Positions 5,839 through 11,429 of a stretch of DNA of 13,567 bases are shown piece by piece (the first letter of the stretch is position 1; each line of letters starts with the position of its first letter). Both the position numbers and the translations under genes were made by a program. This stretch comes from Phycisphaerales bacterium UBA1926 (GTDB lineage Bacteria > Planctomycetota > Phycisphaerae > Phycisphaerales > UBA1924). The notes beneath the pieces were generated by a model. The model saw nothing but the letters and a program-made list of their open reading frames with translations, was not told the DNA's origin and made no database searches. The DNA lies in contig DDFO01000024.1 in assembly GCA_002337215.1 (NCBI GenBank), positions 765 to 14,331 of the forward strand, written 5' to 3'.

Positions 5839-6414
5839 ATCGGTGAATCGCCCGGACATCCTGAGGGCGAAGCGCACGAACTGGAACCCGAGTGCTGGAT
5901 CGAGCGGCACGGGTCGGCGATGTTCGCCTTCGCGCGGCTCCGGCTCCCGAGCGCGGACCTCGCAGAAGAGGCGGTGCAAAGGGCGCTCGTCGGGGCGTGG
6001 CGCTCCCGGGACTCGTTCGAGGGCCGATCGAGCGAGCAGACCTGGCTCATCGGGATTCTTCGGTACAAAGTCCTCGATCTGCTCCGCGAGCGAGCCCGCC
6101 GTGCTGGTCATCACGCCATTGAGCAGTGGGGCGGCGGAGACGAGCCCGCCGGGATCGACCGCCAGGCCGGCGACCACACGACGTGCGACGCGGATGCCAC
6201 ACGGCGAGCGATCGAGGATGCGTTGCAGACGCTCCCCGAACCCATGCGAACAGCGCTCGTGCTCCGCGAGATCGATGGGCTTCCGGGCAAAAATGTCTGT
6301 GAGATTCTGGATGTATCCGAGACGAATCTGTGGACGATGATCCACCGGGCGAAGTCTCGCCTCAGAGAACTGTTATCGGATCACGCCAGCCGGGAGCGGG
6401 ACGGGCCCGGCTGA
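5839..6414 (+). CDS. ECF-type RNA polymerase sigma factor; start codon uncertain
   Basis: This short alternative sigma factor has only regions 2 and 4. Region 2 includes ECWIERHGSAMFAFARL, AEEAVQRALVGAWRSRDSFEGRS and TWLIGILRYKVLDLLRERAR. Region 4 includes LQTLPEPMRTALVLREIDG and the helix-turn-helix VCEILDVSETNLWTMIHRAKSRLREL. It should direct polymerase to a small regulon and be held by the anti-sigma factor encoded 56 nt downstream. The first in-frame ATG is at 5920, but conserved region 2.1 residues (W..RHG.A) lie upstream of it in the same open frame, which runs back to 5794 with no ATG, GTG or TTG. The coordinates given use ATC at 5839 after a good Shine-Dalgarno (191 aa). Alternatives are CTG at 5881, or GTG at 5843 plus a one-base frameshift, real or a sequencing error. 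Family assignment is firm; the start is not. Confidence 0.85.
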   Translation: MGESPGHPEGEAHELEPECWIERHGSAMFAFARLRLPSADLAEEAVQRALVGAWRSRDSFEGRSSEQTWLIGILRYKVLDLLRERARRAGHHAIEQWGGGDEPAGIDRQAGDHTTCDADATRRAIEDALQTLPEPMRTALVLREIDGLPGKNVCEILDVSETNLWTMIHRAKSRLRELLSDHASRERDGPG

Positions 6415-6470
6415 TCCCGCCCACACAGGGTGTGTTTGGCAGTGTGTTTACGTGTAAGGTGCTTCCGACG

Positions 6471-6776
6471 ATGTGGTTGCGATCGATCTGGTACATCCTG
6501 ACGCTGCGGTGCGACGAAGCCGACCGGCTCCGCGCGGTCGCGCGCCCGGGTGAACTGGAACGGCATCAGGTGATCGCCGAGCGGATCCACCGGAGTTTGT
6601 GCGCCGGGTGCCGGCGGGCGTCCCGGGAGCTCGAGGCGATCGACCAGGGGCTCCGTGACCTGCGGGGCGACGAGGCACGAACGCACCCGGAGTGGGACGC
6701 CGGGCGGCGCGATCGGCTCGAGGCATCCCTCTTCGATGAGATCGCCTCGGAGAGGCCGCCCGGCGAGCGCGGCTAG
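6471..6776 (+). CDS. Soluble zinc-binding anti-sigma factor (ZAS/zf-HC2-like)
   Basis: This 101-residue protein has the zinc-binding anti-sigma arrangement: C14 (LTLRCDEADRL), then H40-x3-C44-x2-C47 (IHRSLCAGC), followed by RRASREL. The HxxxCxxC element is the hallmark of ZAS-type anti-sigma factors, which wrap around regions 2 and 4 of an ECF sigma factor and release it on a signal. There is no transmembrane helix, so unlike many relatives it would be cytoplasmic. The remainder is charged and helical. The start at 6471 is chosen because AAGGTG lies 9 nt upstream and the family begins with a short hydrophobic lead (WLRSIWYIL) before the first Cys; the frame itself is open further upstream, overlapping the sigma gene. 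Order and spacing after the sigma gene support co-transcription. Confidence 0.78.
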   Translation: MWLRSIWYILTLRCDEADRLRAVARPGELERHQVIAERIHRSLCAGCRRASRELEAIDQGLRDLRGDEARTHPEWDAGRRDRLEASLFDEIASERPPGERG

Positions 6777-6859
6777 TTGTCGCCCACCGGTGGTGGACGC
6801 CCGCTTCTTCGATTCTTTTCATGATCGCTGCAAGGTCCGGCGGGCCCTGGCGGACTCAC

Positions 6860-6892
6860 TCTCGCCTCCCGCGTGCGGGGGCAGGAGCGAGA
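6860..6892 (+). other. Leader hairpin upstream of the spondin-domain gene
   Basis: TCTCGC (6860-6865) pairs with GCGAGA (6887-6892). TCC/GGA continues inside after a one-base bulge, and an inner CCCG/CGGG hairpin is possible. The structure ends 22 nt before the ATG at 6915. With no T tract it is unlikely to be a terminator; it may protect or expose the downstream message, or separate expression of the secreted protein from the sigma/anti-sigma genes. Confidence 0.4.
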
Positions 6893-6914
6893 CACAACCA
6901 AAGGGATCAAAGAC

Positions 6915-7697
6915 ATGAAGACGAATTCAGTGAGCGTCGGCGCGATCGTTCTGTCCATGATGAGCGGGGCGGCGGCCGCGGGCAACGCAGACCTGTCGGT
7001 CACCATCGAGAACATGGGGCCCGCGGGCGGGTTCAGTTTCACCCCGCTCTGGCTCGCCGCCCACGACGGCGGGTTCGACGCGTTCGACGCGGGATCCGCG
7101 GGCGGCCCGGGCATCACCGCGATCGCCGAGGGGGGCGACACGAGCGTGATCTCCGCGACTTTCGCGGGCTCGGGTGTCGACGCAACGATCGCCCAGACCA
7201 CCGGCGCCCCGGTCTTCAGCCCGGGCGAATCGCAGTCCGCGGTCTTCAACGTGGGCGACGCGAGCGTGAATCGTTACCTCTCCTTCGCCTCGATGGTCGT
7301 GCCGAGCAACGACCTGTTCTTCGGTAACGACGACGCGATGGCGTACGAGGTCTTCGACGCTGCGGGGAACTTCAACGGCCCGTTCGAGATCCTGATCTTC
7401 GGGGGCGACGTCTACGACAACGGGAGCGAGATCAACGACGCGGCCGGCGGCGCGGCCTTCAGCGCGCTGGGCGGCTCGGGCGTCAGCGAGGGCGGCGTGA
7501 TCACGCGGTTCTTCGACGGCGCCGGCGCTCAGGCCTACCTCGCGTCGTTCCTGGGGACCGAGACCGCGGACGGGAACACGATCGGCGCAGGCTTCGACGA
7601 AAGCACGCTGATCGCCAGGATCACCGTTGTTCCCGCGCCCGCCGGGTTCGGTCTGCTGGCGCTGGGCGGGGTCGTGGCGGCCCGCCGGCGTCGCTGA
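6915..7697 (+). CDS. Secreted spondin-domain protein with PEP-CTERM-like sorting tail
   Basis: This 260-residue secreted protein has an N-terminal signal peptide (MKTNSVSVGAIVLSMMSGAAAA, cleavage near residue 22). Most of the rest is one spondin N-type domain, recognisable by VTIENMGPAGGFSFTPLWLA, HDGGFDAFDAGS, PGESQSAVF, NRYLSFASMVVPSNDLFFGN and EVFDAAGNFNGPF. Bacterial spondin-domain proteins are extracellular and their function is mostly unknown. The C-terminus has a VPAPAG motif, a short hydrophobic helix and a final ARRRR, the layout of PEP-CTERM/VPxP sorting signals processed by exosortase-type enzymes (family knowledge). The start at 6915 begins the signal peptide; AAGGGATC upstream is a weak ribosome site. 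It follows the sigma/anti-sigma pair on the same strand and ends at a strong terminator, so it is a candidate target or output of that ECF system. Confidence 0.9.
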   Translation: MKTNSVSVGAIVLSMMSGAAAAGNADLSVTIENMGPAGGFSFTPLWLAAHDGGFDAFDAGSAGGPGITAIAEGGDTSVISATFAGSGVDATIAQTTGAPVFSPGESQSAVFNVGDASVNRYLSFASMVVPSNDLFFGNDDAMAYEVFDAAGNFNGPFEILIFGGDVYDNGSEINDAAGGAAFSALGGSGVSEGGVITRFFDGAGAQAYLASFLGTETADGNTIGAGFDESTLIARITVVPAPAGFGLLALGGVVAARRRR

Positions 7698-7754
7698 TCG
7701 ATCCCTCATCACACCGCCTGATCCCGCTCACACGGGTGTTCCCTCTCAGGCGTT

Positions 7755-7807
7755 CCCGCCCCGCGCTGCGGCCCCGATGCTTTGGGGGTCGCGGGCGGGG
7801 TGTTTTT
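7755..7807 (+). terminator. Strong intrinsic terminator after the spondin-domain gene
   Basis: The outer stem is CCCGCCC (7755-7761) with GGGCGGG (7793-7799). The inner stem is GCGGCCCC (7768-7775) with GGGGTCGC (7785-7792), including one G-T pair. TGTTTTT (7801-7807) follows directly. It closes the sigma/anti-sigma/spondin transcription unit and insulates the next gene. Confidence 0.85.
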
Positions 7808-7850
7808 GATTCAACGCCGGCGATCATGCCGGTCCACGCCAGCGGCGCGG

Positions 7851-7856
7851 TACAGT
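7851..7856 (+). promoter_or_regulatory. Candidate -10 box of the DciA gene; message possibly leaderless
   Basis: TACAGT ends 6 nt before the ATG at 7863, so transcription would begin at or next to the start codon. The gene has no Shine-Dalgarno, in keeping with this. No TTGACA-like -35 was found. Confidence 0.3.
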
Positions 7857-7862
7857 CGCACC

Positions 7863-8198
7863 ATGCACCCAGACGCGAGGCTGCACAACCTGCGTGAGCG
7901 CCGGAACCGGTCGGCCCCGGACCGCTCGATCGCCGACCCGATCGCCAGGTTGCGCGCACAGTTCGAGCGGCAGATCCGCGACGGCGGTGATATCTCGGCG
8001 GCGTGGGACCGCGTCGTTCCCGAACGGCTGCGCGGCCGCGCGGCGGTGGTGGGGTGCAAGAGCGGTGTGCTGACGATCCGCTGCCGGTCGGCCTCGGACC
8101 GCTACACGCTCGACCGCTGGCTGCGCGGCGGCGGCGAGCAGGCCGTGCGCGACGCGGCACGGGCCGCGGTGAAACGCGTGAAACTCGTGCTGCGGTAG
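7863..8198 (+). CDS. dciA: DUF721/DciA-family protein, replicative helicase operator
   Basis: This is a 111-residue basic protein. Residues 25-111 follow the DUF721 (DciA) pattern: a helix with IARLRAQFERQI, then AAWDRVVPERLRGRAAVVG, the strand GVLTIRCRSASDRYTLDRWL, and a closing helix and strand (RDAARAAVKRVKLVL). DciA is the ancestral loader or operator of the DnaB helicase in most bacteria that lack DnaC or DnaI, so the product probably acts at chromosomal replication initiation (family knowledge). The ATG at 7863 fits the family length; no Shine-Dalgarno precedes it, but a TACAGT box stands at 7851. The upstream terminator makes it a separate unit. It converges with the large secreted protein gene, with only 26 bp between the stops. 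DUF721 members diverge strongly, so the assignment rests on pattern and length. Confidence 0.78.
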   Translation: MHPDARLHNLRERRNRSAPDRSIADPIARLRAQFERQIRDGGDISAAWDRVVPERLRGRAAVVGCKSGVLTIRCRSASDRYTLDRWLRGGGEQAVRDAARAAVKRVKLVLR

Positions 8199-8203
8199 CG
8201 CGT

Positions 8204-8215
8204 GGCCCGGGGGCC
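8204..8215. other. Short GC hairpin between convergent stops
   Basis: GGCC (8204-8207), loop CGGG and GGCC (8212-8215) lie in the 26-bp gap between the DciA gene and the convergent secreted-protein gene. There is no T tract, so at most it is a weak bidirectional transcript-end structure. Confidence 0.2.
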
Positions 8216-8224
8216 GGTCGGCCT

Positions 8225-10669
8225 TCAGGGGCATCCCGCGGTGAACGCGGCGACGAACAGCCCGATGTCGGCGAGGTCGAGGATGGTGTCCCCGTTGATG
8301 TCGACGAGCGGGTTGCCGCCCGTGAAGCCGCTGGTGAAGACACCGATGTCGGCGAGGTCGAGCACGCCGAACGGCTGGGCGAAGTCGGCGACGTTGCAGC
8401 GGAGCGTGCGCGCGAACACGCGCGTGGGCCCATACACGATCTCGCACGGGTATCCCAGGATCCCCTCGCTCGCGAACGTTCCCGTGATCGTCCCGCCCGA
8501 AGTCGTCACGAGGTCGTACTCGGTGCCGCCCGGCGGGAGGGGTACGCCCTGGGCGAAGGCGAGGTTGAGCGCGCCGTCGAGCGCGACGTCGCCCGTCGCG
8601 GCGATGCGATTGTGTCCGGTTTCGGTGATGACGAACCGGGCCGATGAGGCGGGGCCACAATCGAGTGTGCCGTCGATCTCCAGCAGGTTCTCGTCGATGC
8701 GGCTCGGGTCGGGAAGCAGTGCCCCATTGTTGATCAGCGGCGCAAGCAGGCGCGCAAATCCGGTCATGGTCCCGTTGTTGACGATCTCTCCTTCCGGCGC
8801 ATCGATGCGGACGAACCGCATCATGAAGTCGGCGTTGTTGACGAGGCCTTGCGGAGAAAATGTGCGCAGGGCGATCTGGCCAAACGAGTCGTAGAAGCTG
8901 TCGGTCAGATCGATCGTGCCCTCGTTGACGATCCGCCCCGAGACCCAGAGTTCATCGTCGAACCGATCGATGGTGCCGTTGTTGGTCAGGTTCATGGCGA
9001 AGAGCGTGCCGACGGAGCGTGTGCTCGCGTCGAGCTCGCCGTTGTTGATGAAGTTGCCGATAAGGCGTGTGTTGAAGGGCGGACCCAGGAGGGGGCCCGA
9101 GAGCTTTGCCTGCCCGCCACCGAAGCTGAAGCGGCCGTTGTTGACGATCTCGGAAGCGCGCACATCGGCCTGCTGGATCCAGAAAGTCCGCGCGTCCGCT
9201 TCGATGGTGACCGACTGACTCACCAGCACACCGCCCTGCATCGAGTACTCGGTATCGGAGAACCCCGTGTCAGCGTCGGGGCGGACGACGACATTGTCGG
9301 CGAAGACGATGCCGCCGTTCTGCGTGAAGCCGGAGCCCTGCACGACGGGGTTGTTGCTGATCTCCAGCAGCGCGGTGTCGATGGTGCCGTCGTCGAGCAC
9401 CCATGTCCCCCGGCCTTGGTTCCCAATAGTGATCGCGTCCGCGGTGACGGTCCCCGCTGACATATCGACGGATCCCTGCGTGCCCGCCGCGTCACCAACG
9501 CGGATCACACTCGCGTCGACTGAGCCCCCCGCGATGGTGAAAAACCCCGCCGCGCTCGTCGCCTCGGCGATCAGCAGGCTGCCGGTGATGAACGACCCGC
9601 CGTTGATCTCGAGCGATCCTGTGCTCCCGATTGCGACGGGTGCGGCACCGACGGCGGTGGTGTTCGTGATGCTCAGTTGGCCCGAACCCAGCGTCGCGGT
9701 GCCGAGCCCGCCCAGCCCGATGTTCATGTTGATCGCGCTGAAAAAGCCGCCATCAACGATGAGCTCGCCATCGGTGCCCGCGTCCTGAGCGATATCGACC
9801 CGCCCCGCGTTGAGCGAGCCTCCGGTGACGAGCACACGCCCGAAGCCCGGCTCCTCACCCACGGTCTCCTCGAAGTCGCCGATGGTGAGCCTCCCGGCGA
9901 TCTCAAGATCGCCTCCGGTCCCGACATTGAGCTGAGGGCGGAGCGCCCCCGATTCGCCTGCGAAGCCGACGGTGCAGTCGCCGACGGTCGCGGCGCCGCC
10001 GAAGAACTGCGCGAAGCCGCGTCCGCCTAGGCCGACCGTGAACTCATTGATATCAAGCGTGCCGTCGGTCATGACGAGGTCGGCCGGCCCGCCCGGCGAA
10101 CCGAGGTTGGAATCAACAGAGAGAATGACATCGTCGAAGTTGGCAGACCCGCCCCGGATATCGACAAGGCCCGAGCCGTTGCTGAAACCCACGAGTAGAT
10201 CACACTGGGTGACGATGGGGCCGACCGAGCCGGTCCCGGAGATTTCGAGCAGACCCTCGCCGCCGAACTCGCCGACATAGATGGTGTTCGCGTTGAGGCT
10301 GCCGCCACTGACTTTCAGATCGTTGCGGACCGTCCCGTTGCCGACGCGGATCGTCTCGCAACGCAGGAGGCCCGCCGATTGGCTGAGTAGTGTTCGGCCC
10401 TGGCCCGACCCGGTGCCCGCGAGGATCGTGATCGACTGAATCGGCAGACCCAACTGGCCGTCGAACAGGCAGGTCGAGCGGGTCGTCATGCGGACAACGT
10501 CGTCGTTCTGGGGAATCCCCCCGCCGACCGGGCCGCCTTCGGTGAGCGACCAGTTGCCCGCGTCGTCCCAGAATCCGATGAGCGGGGCGACCCAATAGCG
10601 TTCCGCGGCCCCCGCCGAGGCGGCGATGGACGCGACGACAGACATCGATATCAGCAGACGACTCGGCAT
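8225..10669 (-). CDS. Large secreted beta-strand repeat protein with GC-type dockerin C-terminus
   Basis: This 814-residue protein has a signal peptide (MPSRLLISMSVVASIAASAGAA, cleavage near residue 22). YWVAPLIGFWDDAGNWS, the opening typical of autotransporter-like passenger proteins, follows. Residues of about 80-470 are degenerate repeats of about 22-25 residues (GGSLNANTIYVGEFGGEG, GTLDINEFTVGLGGRG, GGSVDASVIRVGDAAG), the T5SS/PEP-CTERM-associated type that stacks into a beta helix. The 500-680 part has NNG(x)-rich strands. Residues 758-814 form a duplicated dockerin-like tail with DLADIGVFTSGFTGG, DINGD and DLADIGLFVAAFTAGCP. It is probably exported and anchored by that tail (inference). 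The start at 10669 begins the signal peptide, with AGAGGGAACG upstream; an ATG at 10831 in the same frame would add non-coding-like residues before the signal. No catalytic motif is visible, so a structural or adhesive role is likely. Confidence 0.88.
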   Translation of the reverse strand: MPSRLLISMSVVASIAASAGAAERYWVAPLIGFWDDAGNWSLTEGGPVGGGIPQNDDVVRMTTRSTCLFDGQLGLPIQSITILAGTGSGQGRTLLSQSAGLLRCETIRVGNGTVRNDLKVSGGSLNANTIYVGEFGGEGLLEISGTGSVGPIVTQCDLLVGFSNGSGLVDIRGGSANFDDVILSVDSNLGSPGGPADLVMTDGTLDINEFTVGLGGRGFAQFFGGAATVGDCTVGFAGESGALRPQLNVGTGGDLEIAGRLTIGDFEETVGEEPGFGRVLVTGGSLNAGRVDIAQDAGTDGELIVDGGFFSAINMNIGLGGLGTATLGSGQLSITNTTAVGAAPVAIGSTGSLEINGGSFITGSLLIAEATSAAGFFTIAGGSVDASVIRVGDAAGTQGSVDMSAGTVTADAITIGNQGRGTWVLDDGTIDTALLEISNNPVVQGSGFTQNGGIVFADNVVVRPDADTGFSDTEYSMQGGVLVSQSVTIEADARTFWIQQADVRASEIVNNGRFSFGGGQAKLSGPLLGPPFNTRLIGNFINNGELDASTRSVGTLFAMNLTNNGTIDRFDDELWVSGRIVNEGTIDLTDSFYDSFGQIALRTFSPQGLVNNADFMMRFVRIDAPEGEIVNNGTMTGFARLLAPLINNGALLPDPSRIDENLLEIDGTLDCGPASSARFVITETGHNRIAATGDVALDGALNLAFAQGVPLPPGGTEYDLVTTSGGTITGTFASEGILGYPCEIVYGPTRVFARTLRCNVADFAQPFGVLDLADIGVFTSGFTGGNPLVDINGDTILDLADIGLFVAAFTAGCP

Positions 10670-10691
10670 CTCGTTCCCTCTTCCCGGTGGG

Positions 10692-10718
10692 CCAGAAATG
10701 AGCCCGAACCTTTTCTGG
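10692..10718 (-). other. Leader hairpin of the repeat-protein message
   Basis: CCAGAAA (10692-10698) and TTTCTGG (10712-10718) are perfect 7-bp arms with a 13-nt loop in the predicted 5' untranslated region, ending 22 nt before the start codon at 10669. No T tract; a translational or stability role is possible. Confidence 0.35.
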
Positions 10719-10765
10719 AGCACGGCTTCTGGATTGGTCTTCTGTGTTGCGAAGTTCGGCCTGCG

Positions 10766-10771
10766 AGCATA
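10766..10771 (-). promoter_or_regulatory. Candidate -10 box (TATGCT) of the secreted repeat-protein gene
   Basis: On the - strand TATGCT would start transcription near 10758, giving a leader of about 90 nt. No -35 match is seen at 17 bp, where a dyad (10773-10793) lies instead, suggesting activator- or repressor-dependent transcription. Confidence 0.4.
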
Positions 10772-10772
10772 A

Positions 10773-10793
10773 CCGGAATCAGGGATATTCCGG
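10773..10793. promoter_or_regulatory. Operator-like dyad CCGGAAT-N7-ATTCCGG
   Basis: Perfect 7-bp arms at 10773-10779 and 10787-10793 with 7 bp between them occupy the spacer immediately upstream of the TATGCT box. The size and two-turn spacing fit a dimeric transcription factor. A second dyad with the same core and spacing lies at 10883-10899. Confidence 0.6.
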
Positions 10794-10860
10794 CATGTGA
10801 CCTGTCTCGAAGCGCGAAACCACAGGCCCACTCACGCCGCGAGTTGTTATCGGAACACCA

Positions 10861-10871
10861 GCCTGGGTGGT
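10861..10871 (+). repeat. 11-bp direct repeat, copy 1 (GCCTGGGTGGT)
   Basis: GCCTGGGTGGT occurs here and again at 10935-10945, 74 bp downstream, in the intergenic region upstream of padR. It could be a pair of binding sites or chance. Confidence 0.35.
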
Positions 10872-10882
10872 CGGGCGGGCTG

Positions 10883-10899
10883 GGAATGCGAGAAATTCC
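10883..10899. promoter_or_regulatory. Second GGAAT-N7-ATTCC dyad
   Basis: GGAAT (10883-10887) and ATTCC (10895-10899) have exactly the same core arms and 7-bp spacer as the site at 10773-10793; the centres are 108 bp apart. It is the weaker copy because the outer CC/GG pairs are missing. Confidence 0.45.
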
Positions 10900-10934
10900 G
10901 CGCCCGTGAGCGCACGCGCCGCAACCGATGCCCG

Positions 10935-10945
10935 GCCTGGGTGGT
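10935..10945 (+). repeat. 11-bp direct repeat, copy 2 (GCCTGGGTGGT)
   Basis: Identical to 10861-10871; it ends 14 bp before the PadR-type operator. Confidence 0.35.
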
Positions 10946-10950
10946 ATAGG

Positions 10951-10981
10951 TTGTGTCGCATACTTTGTATTACATAGTATG
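10951..10981 (+). promoter_or_regulatory. padR promoter overlapped by a 23-bp PadR-type operator
   Basis: CATACTTTGTA (10959-10969), a central T, and TACATAGTATG (10971-10981) form a palindrome with one mismatched pair out of 11. It is the most AT-rich stretch nearby and contains the TGTA...TACA core expected of PadR operators. A possible promoter, TTGTGT (10951-10956) and TAGTAT (10975-10980) with an 18-bp spacer, is covered by it, so binding would block transcription. Confidence 0.7.
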
Positions 10982-11045
10982 TAAATCCGGGTAACGGTGG
11001 CGCCGATGGTGGCTGCCAGCTGACACCTGAACGCGAGGGCACGGC

Positions 11046-11429
11046 ATGAAGATCGAGCGGGAACTGATGCGGGGCGCGGGGCCGACGGCGGTCCTCCGTC
11101 TGCTGAGCAGCAAGACGATGTACGGCTACGAGCTCGTCGAGGCGTTGAGCAAGCAAACGGATGGTGTGCTCGCGATGGGCCAGTCCACGCTCTATCCCAT
11201 GCTCTACAACCTCGAGGCGAAGGGGTACATCGAGGCGGAGTGGCGCACGGCCGATTCGGGGCGCGACCGCAAGTACTACGCGCTGACGGGCAAGGGCAAG
11301 AAAAGGCTGGAGACCGACACCGAGGCGTGGACGTCTCTCGTCAAGGCGATGGTCTCGCTGGGCGTGGTCGAGCCCGCGATCGCCTGCGCGATCGCCGTGA
11401 ACCCCCAGAGCGGTGGGGGGGTGGCATGA
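11046..11429 (+). CDS. PadR-family transcriptional repressor
   Basis: This 127-residue winged-helix regulator has the PadR core: MRGAGPTAVLRLLSSKTMYGYELVEALSK (recognition region up to about residue 38), then STLYPMLYNLEAKGYIEAEW (about 47-66) and the wing DRKYYALTGKGKKRLE (about 74-89). A C-terminal helix for dimerisation follows. PadR proteins repress by binding palindromes and release DNA on ligand binding or through a partner protein. The start at 11046 has GAGGG upstream. The stop overlaps the start of the next gene by 4 nt (ATGA), a sign of translational coupling. The palindrome over its own promoter implies autoregulation of the two-gene operon. Confidence 0.93.
   Translation: MKIERELMRGAGPTAVLRLLSSKTMYGYELVEALSKQTDGVLAMGQSTLYPMLYNLEAKGYIEAEWRTADSGRDRKYYALTGKGKKRLETDTEAWTSLVKAMVSLGVVEPAIACAIAVNPQSGGGVA

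Larger units (their letters stand above)
10670..11045. other. 376-bp divergent intergenic region rich in dyads
   Basis: It separates the secreted repeat-protein gene (-) from padR (+). It holds a leader hairpin, a -10 box and two GGAAT-N7-ATTCC dyads on the left and middle, an 11-bp direct repeat, and a 23-bp AT-rich operator overlapping the padR promoter. No coding frame in it looks genuine. Confidence 0.6.

Noticed and set aside
6927..7712. Open frame of 261 codons on the - strand opposite the spondin gene
   Set aside because: Low-complexity Arg/Glu/Asp composition and no family signal, while the + strand encodes a clear signal peptide, spondin domain and sorting tail.
8225..8365. Possible recombination repeat shared with 13427-13567
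   Set aside because: The two stretches encode paralogous dockerin-type tails and are similar because of protein homology; they are not identical enough at DNA level to suggest a recent duplication.
10670..10831. N-terminal extension of the secreted repeat protein to an ATG at 10831
   Set aside because: A textbook signal peptide begins at 10669 with a ribosome site, and the added segment would cover the promoter-like box and dyad.
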